Below, piece after piece: positions 1 through 8,794 of a DNA stretch of 64,000 nucleotides. Positions within the stretch are counted from its first letter, which is position 1; each line of letters starts with the position of its first letter. The notes beneath the pieces were generated by a model. That model was not told where the DNA came from. It ran no database searches and was given only the letters and a program-made list of their open reading frames with translations. Origin of the DNA: Dendrocalamus latiflorus (lineage: Eukaryota; Streptophyta; Magnoliopsida; Poales; Poaceae); assembly GCA_017311315.1 (NCBI GenBank), contig CM029666.1, forward strand, positions 41,318,225-41,382,224. The letters run 5' to 3'. The translations under genes and the position numbers were made by a program.

Positions 1-167
1 CCGGCAGCTCTTTCCCGTGCGGTTCAGACCTGCCAAAACCACACTACGATTAGCTAAGCGCGCAATGCGTACGTGCAGACGTGCACCATGCACGCAGGCA
101 CGAAACAGAAAAACCTGGGGGCGCGGCGGCACGCGTAAGTACTGTAAGTACGTAGCGCGCGTGCGTC

Positions 168-295
168 CTTGCCGGCGGCGCGGCGAGATTGTTCCATCCG
201 CCCTTGCCGTTGACGGCGATGTAGCTCATGAGGACGATGTCCTCCACGGTCCAGGGTCCCTTGCGCACCGCCGCCTCGACCGGCTAGACGTACAT
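168..295 (-). pseudogene. R2R3-MYB first-exon relic (start of R2 repeat)
   Basis: The minus strand encodes the opening of a plant R2R3-MYB R2 repeat: VRKGPWTVEDIVLMSYI, then GGWNNLA. The regularly spaced tryptophans are in place. An ATG at 295-293 is followed after three codons by an in-frame TAG at 286-284. One acidic residue of the usual TVEED run is missing. About one base is missing near 178, so the usual RAAG end of the exon is only readable in the next frame, and the expected GT donor reads GC. The rest of the gene would lie beyond position 1. The MYB family call is firm. The pseudogene call is inferred from the stop plus the frameshift, and a sequencing error or a short annotated variant is possible. 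Confidence 0.6.
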
Positions 296-1756
296 GCCGC
301 CGTTCAACATCCCGTGCTCCATGCCTCGATCGCTCGCGCGCGAGGCACACGCGGTCAAGTCGCTTCCGCTTGATCGCGCGATGCCGTCTCGATCTTGCAG
401 TCGCAGTGGCAAAGAGCAACAGCAACCAAGAGAATGGCTAAGCCAGTGTGTTCCGTACAGTTAAGTTTTTTCGAGTTTTAATCATTAATATATATTAAAG
501 TATACACATTAATTACATAAAAAATAGCATTAGATTTATCATGTAAAATTATTTCATAATATATATAGTATTTTTGCTAGTATATTATGATAATAAATTA
601 TAGTTAAAATTTTGCATTAGACATTATGGCCCTGATCAACTCGGCTTCGGCTTCTGGCTTATTTTTCACTATTCATAAGTTTCGTCTTTTTCTGAACTTT
701 TGGCTTTTTGTTGAGCTTTTTTGCCGGTTCTTTTTTTCCCGTATTTGTTTGTATTATACGTAATGGGCTAACATATTTTTTTTTATTTTTAAATTTTTTT
801 AAATTTAATTATGCTAAATAAGGCTCTGTCAGCTACAGTGCTTTTTTCAGCTAGCTACAGTGTTTTCAGCCATAAGCCACGATCTTTTCAGCCGAATCGA
901 TCACCACCTATATTTGTGGACGGATGGAGTAGTCTTTAGTGCGAGGGAGTCGGTGGAATCGCGCTCGGTTGTATAGGGGAGGTCTCGGTGACGTGAGTTC
1001 TGGCCACGGCGTGGCACGCCTAACTCGGAAACCACTGGATTTCCCGAAACGGCATTGCATTGGCATCGGCGCGTAGCGACAGTACAGCTAGCAACTAAGC
1101 ACGTGCTTCATTGGTTTAAGTTGCATTGCTGTTTCGCTGCGAAGATCAAAATGTGCGTGCATGCTTGGCACATCACATGCGGTGCATTCTATCTTGATGT
1201 GCATAGGTAACTCTCCTTTTTTTTCCCCTCTGTGCACATGTGTGTTTGATCCCGCAGGTTATGATATTTGAGGAAAGGTAAGGTGAAATTTGACATGTGG
1301 AGGCAAATGTTTTTTTTTTCTTTTGTGAAGCCAACTTTTGTATATTAAATTAATAACGGGTTTGCTATTTGTATGTTTTTCTTTGTTAACTAAGTCGATT
1401 TTCTTGGCTTTTAGATTAGCTTTGAGATGTGTGTGTGATTCTAGATTAATCCAACCATTCAAAAATATGTGTGATTCTAGATTAATCCAACCATTAAAAA
1501 TATGACTTACTAGTCATCTGTTCGTGCGTTGCAACAAAATTTATTGGAAATATAGAAAATCATACCATCAGTTGAAAAGTGAAGAGTGATGAGAAGTTAA
1601 GAATATGGCGGTTGGAGAAGAAGGGACGTACGACTACCAACTCATTCTATTATAATAGTAATGATACTTGATAAAACATAAGTCACTTAAAAAAATAAAA
1701 ATCCCCATTTAAGAAAATGCACGACTCTCATGGGATAAATTCATATGTGCACTTTC
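296..1756. other. Intergenic, AT-rich; one 36-bp tandem duplication
   Basis: I see no gene here. A 36-bp unit containing GTGTGATTCTAGATTAATCC occurs twice in tandem at 1433-1468 and 1469-1503. Around 815-890 there are copies of the GCTACAGTG/AGCC words common in degraded grass MITEs. The stretch 1505-1690 resembles the reverse complement of 57820-58000, so it is a dispersed repeat. Confidence 0.5.
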
Positions 1757-2486
1757 AAGATTTTTTTATTTTTGGCCTCCTAGGAGATGTTATTTGCAGA
1801 AATGATCTTGGTGATGTTTTTTTTTTGTGAAAATAGCCCCTTGGTGTGGCCGGCGAGTGCGTGCAGGTTACTGTAGCATTTTTAAGAAAAAAATTCATTA
1901 AAGTATATTTTATAGCAATTTTTAGATGTACCAAATGAGCTCCAAAATTTATCAAATTTTTTACGGAGCCTCCAGGCATAGTGTAATTTCTTGTGTAATT
2001 TTTTATAATTTTAGTTGTTCTGCATTTTCCTCTACAATTTATTTATTTATACTCTTTGTAGGAATTTTATGGAAGAATCCATAACTGATACAATTTTGAA
2101 AAATGATACAAGCAAGTATACTATGTCATGAGGCTTAACAAAAGATATCATAAATTTTGGAGCTCATTTGTACATCTAAATATCCCTAAATGAATATGCT
2201 TAAATGAATTTTAGAGGAAAATAAAGAACAGATAAAATTATGAAAAACAATTATACAGGTAAACATATTGTGTTAAAAAATTTCATAAATGTTGGAGCTC
2301 ATTTGCTACATCTAAAATTTTCTACAAAAAATATTCTTTAATGGATTTTTCTAAAAAGTGCTACAGTGCTGTTACAGTACTTGCACGTCGCCTGGCCGCG
2401 CCAAGGTGCTATTTTTGTAAAAAAATTCATTATCAGGGCTATTTCTATAAATAATTTCTCCTAGAGGGTCAAAAATAAAAAATTTC
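1757..2486. mobile_element. MULE-type foldback/MITE, 730 bp, 9-bp TSD
   Basis: Long imperfect terminal inverted repeats cover most of both halves. The left half runs inward from AAGATTTTTTTATTTTTGGC. The right half, read in reverse complement, starts GAAATTTTTTATTTTTGACC. Shared internal words include GCCCCTTGGTGTGGCC / GCACCTTGGCGCGGCC and ATGAGCTCCAAAATTTATC. The 9-bp sequence TGCACTTTC directly flanks both ends (1748-1756 and 2487-2495), the TSD length of Mutator-like elements. There is no coding capacity. Confidence 0.8.
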
Positions 2487-2759
2487 TGCACTTTCTACCA
2501 ACTACCAACCTAAGTTGTGTAGGCACGTACGAGAACAGTCATGCTAGCCAGAGTATCATCAAAAGAGTGCAGAGCTTGTCCTGGAAATGGGAATGGAGCT
2601 TCCCTGTTTCCCTTGTGTATCCCCCTCCCTGTCCCCTTCCCACGTGTTGACATAATATTTGTTCTACTTTTTCCGACCCCTATTCCCTTCCCGAACATTC
2701 CCCCTCCTCCCAGATCCAATGAAGCCTTTCCCCTCGCCTCGCCTCGAATGCGGCTCCCC

Positions 2760-3260
2760 CTCCTCCCACGAATCCCCGTCCACATCCAACCAAATCGATC
2801 TGAGCGGTGCTCGCCCACGCGCCGCCCGACACCGACAGAGATCCCCGTCCACCTCCCCACGAATCCAACCAAATCGATCTGAGCGGAGCTCGCCCACGCG
2901 CCGCCCGACACTGGCGGAGATCCTCGTCCATCTCCCCATGAATCCAACCAAATAGATCTGAGCGGAGCTCGCCCATGCACTGCCCGACACCGGCGGCATC
3001 GACCTCCCCTCCCCCTTCGCCGTCTCTCCTCGAATGCGGCTCCCCCTCCTCCCAGATCTCCAAGGCAGCGATCCCCCTCCTCCCAGATCCCTGTCCACCT
3101 CCCCACGAATCCAAGAATATTCTGAATCCAACCAAATCGTTCGTCGCGGAGCTTGCCCACACGCCACCCGACACCAGCGGCATCGACCTCCCCTCCCCCC
3201 TCGCCGTCTCTCCTCGAATGCGGCTCCCCCTCCTCCTAGATCTCCAAGGCAGTGATGTCG
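2760..3260. repeat. GC-rich 79-bp tandem repeats and a related duplication
   Basis: The word CAAATCGATCTGAGCGG recurs at 2791, 2870 and 2949 (CAAATAGATCTG in the last), giving a 79-bp period. A second related unit starting GGCATCGACCTCCCC occurs near 2990 and 3178. The open frames on both strands here are a by-product of the repeats. At 3300-3540 the sequence is GC-rich, and one plus-strand frame looks hydrophobic (NLWALAATLVAAVPLH). It could be a captured gene fragment, but I do not recognise it. Confidence 0.7.
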
Positions 3261-3958
3261 GCGAGCAGCATGTCGGTGGATAGCTCCTCCTCCTCCACCC
3301 ACCACCGGCGGCGTCAACCTCTGGGCTCTCGCCGCCACCCTCGTCGCCGCAGTGCCGCTTCACCACCGGTACGTCACCCACTCCGCAGCGGGGCGGGCGC
3401 ACGCGCTGCTCCTCACGCCGCCGCTTGTGCTCGCAGCGGTCTCACAAGCGACGCAGGTCCCGGTATAGCGCCGCATCTCCCGGCGTCTCACCTCCTGCTC
3501 TTCCTCCTCCGCCTGCGATGCCTCCTGGTGCCCAATTCGTGAGTTGGAACATATGAAATAGGTACTCACTAATCTATGAGAACATGTATTAGAGATTGTC
3601 CTCAAACTGACCACGAGTTCTTGTATAGCTTGAAGTGTCTACAAACCAGAAAATAGAAATATACAGTAGGTTCATACTAATAGGAAATGAAGGTTGCAAG
3701 CAAACTAAGTGAACATATTGTAGAAATCTCCATTAAATGGTTGAATTGGCTTCTCGTGTTGCAATCCTTGATTTGTTGAAGACATTGCAAATGGATGCAA
3801 TGAAGCATCTACAGCTACATTGTACTCTGATACGTGTATGAAATTTTGGTTATTGGGAATCTCCAAATGACCCTAACCATACAAAAGAATGAAAATATCA
3901 GTGGCAAACTAGCGATAATCCAAGAGAAAAATCTTTTGGAAATGACAATGCTTGAGGA

Positions 3959-5304
3959 TCATTTCACCATCATTGTAGCATGTGGCTGTGGCTGTGATTG
4001 TGTCTGTGCTGGGGTGTCAATGCCCTTTTTCCTCCTTCGTTTTACTTTCTCTAAACCGCTGATAGGTCTCGCCAATCCACGGATTTGCTTTGCCTTGAGT
4101 TTGATTCCTGCTGGCTTACTGGGACCTTGTGGGGTGGAGGAGCTGTTTAAATCCAGATTTGACCTGATTTTCAAGGTATTCTCGATATCTTTGGCCAATT
4201 TGTCAGCACAATTAGCAGACATAGAGTATGTTTCATCAGATTCTGCAGCTTGAGCAGCTATTCGAATGAATATTTTGTATAATCCAAAGTAGCGACTTGA
4301 TAGTTTTATTTTTGGATCTTCATGCATATTGCAACTGCTACTTATATGTATGAATTGTGCATCAACTGTCCATCTCTTTAGTATATATTGTTCAGGAATT
4401 GATTTGATGTTATTGATGTCAAGTATCTTTAGTGCATGAGAGCATAGAATACCAGCAAATTCAAACTTCTTGCAGCTGCATTTGACTCTTGATTCCAATG
4501 AAGAAAATTTGACAACATGTTTATGATGCTTGCCATAAATTTTTATTTTGTACACCTTTTCTACATCATCATCACTACAATAGAAGTTTCAAGAAGGTGC
4601 TTGCATGCATTCTGATTCATATGCCATACATATATCCTATGATGAGTTTCAAGAAGGACTAGCTTGATTGCTTTAGCCATAGCTGTATCTTCATCTGTCA
4701 AAATAGTTCGTGGTGCCTTCCTTGACATTGCAATTAGAAAAGTTTGAAATAACCAAACAAAACTATCAACGGTCTCATCATATAGAAGTGCAGCACTGAA
4801 AACAGTAGTTTTCTTATGATTGTTAACTCCAACAATCAAACTAAAAGGACGTCCATCATCCAATTCTCTGTATGTTGTGTCAAAGCAAATGACATCACCA
4901 AAAACATCATAATCTGTGACCATTTTAGAATCAGCCCAGAAAATGTTAGTTATCAAGTCATCCTCATCTACTTGAATAGAATAGAAAAACTTGACATCTT
5001 CTGTTACTTTTTTCTCCATATATTCCAACGCCCCTCCAGTATCACCTTAGTTTGTCTTCAATGTTCTTTTTGAGTATAATCTATTCTTCATGCCGACACG
5101 AGTAAATCGAAGATTCTCAAAACCGCATGCTTATTTTGCCATTAGATCAATACTGCTTTAGTAGAAATGCCTACAGATTTTGCAACTTCCACACTTGCAA
5201 CCTGTGCTTCATTAATTTTTCTTTGCGATCTTAATTGGTGGGCTTGGCTTCTAGTAGCAAGTTTATGGTTGTGCTCAGCCACAAAGTGGTAGACACAGTA
5301 CAAT
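3959..5304 (-). pseudogene. FAR1/MURA-like MULE transposase, broken
   Basis: Read on the minus strand from 5304 down. First comes the end of a FAR1 DNA-binding domain (AEHNHKL at about 5270). Then comes the MULE transposase core (5025-4600) with FFYSIQVDEDDLITNIFWAD, DVICFDTTY and ILTDEDTAM, which carry the expected acidic residues. Last is a SWIM zinc finger with a CxC...CSH pattern (KCSCKKFEFAGILCSH, about 4495-4430) and a charged tail ending at 3959. Damage: a frameshift near 5145, in-frame TAA at 5133-5131 and 5049-5047, and an internal deletion between the core and the SWIM finger (about 4600/4555). The N-terminus is cut off by a Copia LTR at 5305. MULE-like ends outside it favour a transposase over a domesticated FRS gene. 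Confidence 0.8.
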
Positions 5305-5833
5305 CTGAGAGACCATGTGGTTGTGACCCCATGTGTGTGATGAGTAATTGACATCGGTTTAGGAAAGTCGAGTTTGGTTTGTGTGGTCGGACCATGTCGT
5401 TGCTGGTGCAATGGACTCAGTCGGACTTGGTCAAACCTGGTCAAAGTGGTTAGGATACATACTCTGATGATTCGATAGGTTTGGACTTCTTCATGCGTAA
5501 GTATGGTTCATTGATGCTATTTATGCCTTCATGTGTCGAGCGGTGCTATTTGATGTGTTTCTTGTTTGTGATGGCTGCAGGACGTCGAGGTAGAGTCGTG
5601 GCGAGACACGAGGTGACCGGACTAGGCACAGGCGGTGTCGAGGTCAGAACGGTCAGATGTGTCGAAGACGGCGGAGACTCGAGGTGGTTGTGAGGCTTGG
5701 ACGACAAGAGATGCGGAAGCTTCCCGGAAGGTGCAGGAGGGGCGAATTAGTCATTTCGCGAGGCTGCACAAGCGGGAGCGGGTTCCGTTGGATTTAACGG
5801 GCGTAACGGGTTAGAGACCCGTTAGCCAAGGGC

Positions 5834-5841
5834 TATAAATA
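5834..5841 (+). promoter_or_regulatory. Putative TATA box of the Copia LTR
   Basis: TATAAATA lies about 530 bp into the LTR in the retroelement's sense orientation. The second copy has TATATATATA at the equivalent site (about 45490-45499, minus strand), which supports a promoter role. Confidence 0.5.
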
Positions 5842-6732
5842 GGAGTGAGTGGTTGCATGTATTCCCATGGCTTTGGGAGAGAGTTAGGGTTTGCTTGAGT
5901 CAAAAGAACATTTGGAGAGGTTGTTTTGCTTTGAGCTTTAGTTGTTGAAGAGTAGTTGAGAGCAGGTGAGGGTGTGTGTCTCGTAGCTCTCTGTGTCCCG
6001 TCTCCAAGAAACATGTGGTGCTTGTGTTCATGAGAGTTTGAGAGATGGAGAGGATGGTTTGATGTCCATTCAAGCATGTATGGGGTTGTAGGGATGATAT
6101 GAGTTGATACTCTATGCAATCATATATCTCTCTTCCTCAAGATCAATCCAAGAAGATTTTATTTGAGTGGACTGATTCCCTGTTCTTTTCCTTCGATGTT
6201 CTCTATGCTTGATTTTTGAGTTTTTGTATTTTGGTTCGATTCTTGCTGGGGAGTGCCAAAATGGGTTGTTGTATGTTGGGATGATGCCTCAAGATCATTT
6301 GATCAGTTAAAATCCCAAGAACCCATTCTTGATTCCAGATTTTAGTTTTTGGCCTCCTTTGTTCTTCCTTTTTACTTCTAGGGTTTTGGTGCAAATCTTG
6401 TTTCCCTCTTTGAGATGGCTTGAAACTTAGCATGTAAAGTCCAGAGGCTATTATCTTGCTATCCCCAAAGTTTCATGGCCAAATGATCAAAGATGGGAGG
6501 GGAATTTGATTTTTGGTCAACTCTCTGTACCCTTTCAGGTTTTTGGCAAAAGTCTGAAATCCATGAGTTTTTGTTGAAATCCCTTATCATTTGGAGCCTC
6601 TCAAGTATTTAGTTTAAGATCCTGTGCTTGTAGTCTAAAAGGAATGGTAGAAATCCATCATTTTCTCTGTTCTCCCAAAATCTGAATATTTTCGGTTTTG
6701 TGTTCCTCGGGCTATGCTCTCTGCCTTGGCCG

Positions 6733-6870
6733 CCAGAGATAACCGGTCTGACCGGTTATTAGCTGGCGGTTTGACCGGGCGTTAAGGGGCAGTCAGACCG
6801 GCCCCCGCCGAGCGGTCAGACCGGCGTTGAAGGTGCGGTCAGACCGGCTATGCTGTTGCGGTCTGACCGC
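6733..6870. repeat. Cluster of GGTCAGACCGG/CCGGTCTGACC palindromic words in the LTR
   Basis: Seven variants of an imperfect palindrome built on CCGGTCTGACCGG / CGGTCAGACCGG lie within about 135 bp, in both orientations. They do not appear at the equivalent place of the second LTR copy (44.4-44.7 kb). Confidence 0.75.
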
Positions 6871-7092
6871 CCTCCCTTGCAACTCTCTTTTGGGGTTTGT
6901 TTTTTATTTGGTTCTTCTTGGTCTTTCTCTGATGTTTGCATATTTGTCCTGTAAGATCTTTCAGAGAACTTAAATCTCTCTTTTCATAGATTTTATATCT
7001 ATCGGTGAGAGGATTTGAGTTGATATTTTTGGAGCAAGTTTTAAAGTCAACATTCACCCCCCCCCCCTCTGTCGCCATTTTGGTCCAACAAT

Positions 7093-7104
7093 TGGTATCA
7101 GAGC
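7093..7104 (+). other. Copia primer-binding site (initiator tRNA-Met type)
   Basis: TGGTATCAGAGC, two bases after the LTR end. This word is the usual complement of the 3' end of plant initiator tRNA-Met in Copia elements. Confidence 0.85.
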
Positions 7105-7146
7105 CGGTTAGCTCTTCTCAATAGATCTTAACCGGTCTCTAGAGCC

Positions 7147-7345
7147 ATGGCGACGGACAAGTACTCGACCAAGCCCCCGGTCTTCGATGGGATCGACTAT
7201 CCTTTCTGGAAGAGCCGGATGGAGACCTACATTCAGGCTCAGGGCTACGCCATCTGGCGCAAGGTCAAAGTACGGTATGTTGTTCCTGTCGATGAGAACA
7301 TCAATGCTGGCAATATGCATGATGTTGAGGCGAATGCGAAGGCTT
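7147..7345 (+). pseudogene. Copia gag N-terminal fragment
   Basis: ATG at 7147, 43 bp after the primer-binding site. The frame reads KPPVFDGIDYPFWKSRMETY and continues to about residue 66 (VEANAKA), typical of the gag N-terminal region of plant Copia polyproteins (the FDGxDYxxWKxRM pattern). After that the frame runs into unrelated sequence and stops at 7386. The nucleic-acid-binding knuckle, protease, integrase and reverse transcriptase are all absent, so this is a 5' remnant. Confidence 0.8.
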
Positions 7346-7386
7346 GGCTAACTTCATTTGCCTCAAAAGATGATCGTTCCAGTTAA

Positions 7387-8470
7387 AACCATACAAACTG
7401 TTTAGCTAACTTTACATCCTTCTGAACTTTGGAGTTACAGCTAACTGATGTTAGGTAATTGAAGATCCATGCATTTGCCAAGAAAACTAAGAAACCTCAA
7501 GCTAATGGAGGTCAAGTATGACATGCTTACCTCAAGCTGATGGAGGAACCTCAAGCTGAGCTTGGAACCAAGAAGAAGAAAAAAGTGCAAGCTGTGTAAG
7601 TGTTCCCTTTTTTTTGGCTGCTATGAGTGTTGTGTGAAACATATACTTGCTGCGTCTTTTTTGGCGTGTATACTTCTGTTGTTTTGACGCCTTTGTCCAG
7701 TCTATGGGAGGGGTGGAGTCTCTGTGCAGACTTTTGTTGTTTTGGCTCCTTTGTCCAGTTTGTGAGAGGGATGAACAAATATTATGCCGACACATGAAAA
7801 AGGGACAGGGAGGGGGATACACAGGGAAAAAGGGAAGCTCCAGTCCGGCAATGGGCCATCGCGCAGCTGCCAAGTACGCGTCTCACGACATGAATGTGCA
7901 AACTTTCTTGTAGACGAGTAGACCGTCGTCTCGCAGTCGCAGGTCACAAATCCGTCTGCCCGGCGCTTGTACTAACTGTTAGGCCCGCGAACTTTCTAGT
8001 ACTCGTGCACACGAAACCGGCGGTGCTGCCCGCGAATTTGGGCGTGCTTAGCCTGAAAGAATTGGCCCCTACTGGGACTATCCCAAAAGCTTAGAGCAGG
8101 TTTGTCAGGCAAACAAAAGGGCTTAGTACAGAGCCCTATCGTCATCCGTCTCATCTGTTCAATTTGCATGGTTCACCTTGCGCCAAGGTCGAATAGAATC
8201 ATCACTTGTGTTGTCCGTATGTAATTAGCATACAAACGTCCCGTCTCCAGACTGTTCAGAACTACATGTACGCATCGCCAAGCAGAGTCAAAACAGAACA
8301 GCGGCACACAGACGACTCGGAACTTGCAGTAATTAGCATATTTAAGGTACGTAAATTGATTAAAATAACCGAATACCATTGTGCACCGGGCGGCCGTAAT
8401 TCCGGAAGTACCATAACACTTTCCAGGCAGCTCTTATACACGCACAAACTTTTCCTAGGATGACAGCACA
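7387..8470. other. Non-coding: right part of the MULE and flank
   Basis: There is a local duplication of about 67 bp (GTTGTTTTG...CCTTTGTCCAGT) near 7678 and 7735. After the MULE end at 7845 I see only non-coding sequence. No frame here resembles a known protein. Confidence 0.4.
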
Positions 8471-8476
8471 TTTATT
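8471..8476 (-). terminator. Putative poly(A) signal of the ISU gene
   Basis: AATAAA on the minus strand, about 160 nt downstream of the ISU stop codon, a normal spacing for a plant 3' UTR. Confidence 0.45.
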
Positions 8477-8634
8477 TAAAAACGTTCCGTCTCCATCCTT
8501 ATGATACGTGCTGCATTACCAGATTTTGTGAACATTACACACTATTTCCCACCCTCTAGAACGGAAGCAACTATCTTCACTACGAGCAGATGGGTGGCAG
8601 TCAGTCAATACTCTTCATGGCGGAAACTTCATAT

Positions 8635-8794
8635 TCATGCTTCAGCAGCCTTCTCTGCAGGACCGTCTTCACCATTTTGTCCCAGCTTCGCCTTCTTTGC
8701 TTCATAATCTTTCACAGCAGCTTTAATTGCATCCTCAGCAAGCATGCTACAATGCAGCTTTACTGGTGGAAGTGACAAGTGCTTTGCGATCTCC
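8635..8794 (-). CDS. ISU: ISU exon 3
   Basis: Follows TTTTTTCAG. It encodes the LPPVKLHCSMLAEDA segment and a Lys/Glu/Ala-rich tail, with a TGA at 8637-8635. Confidence 0.92.

Larger units (their letters stand above)
5305..7090 (+). repeat. Copia 5' LTR (1786 bp)
   Basis: Starts TGAGAGACC and ends GGTCCAACA, directly before the primer-binding site. The first 550 bp are clearly homologous, in inverted orientation, to 45470-46021. It holds a TATA box and a cluster of GGTCAGACCGG palindromes. Confidence 0.8.
5305..7345 (+). mobile_element. Truncated Copia retrotransposon (5' LTR, PBS, start of gag)
   Basis: An LTR with TG...CA ends is followed by a primer-binding site and the first part of gag. 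Homology stops abruptly near 7345, and pol and the 3' LTR are missing. The LTR start (TGAGAGACCATGTGG) was set by comparison with a second copy at 44356-46021, where a polypurine tract directly borders the same sequence. It sits inside the FAR1-type transposase, so it is younger than that MULE. No TSD can be read because the right end is lost. Confidence 0.8.
2591..7845 (-). mobile_element. FAR1-clade MULE relic with nested Copia
   Basis: The ends are inverted repeats of about 75 bp. The left end (2591-2665) contains GGAGCTTCCCTGTTTCCC, and the right end (about 7772-7845), in reverse complement, reads GGAGCTTCCCTTTTTCCC. Flanking 9-mers TGGAAATGG (2582-2590) and CGGCAATGG (7846-7854) agree at 7 of 9 positions, consistent with an old MULE TSD. 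The interior holds a decayed FAR1/MURA-like transposase on the minus strand, a GC-rich tandem block near the left end, and a truncated Copia element (5305 to about 7345) that entered the transposase reading frame. The pairing of termini with transposase is inference but fits well. Confidence 0.65.

Noticed and set aside
2664..3402. 216-240 codon Gly/Arg-rich minus frames
   Set aside because: Arise from the 79-bp tandem repeat; several frames are open at once.
3959..5304. Calling this a functional FAR1-related host regulator
   Set aside because: Stops, a frameshift, an internal deletion and MULE-like ends make a dead transposase more likely.
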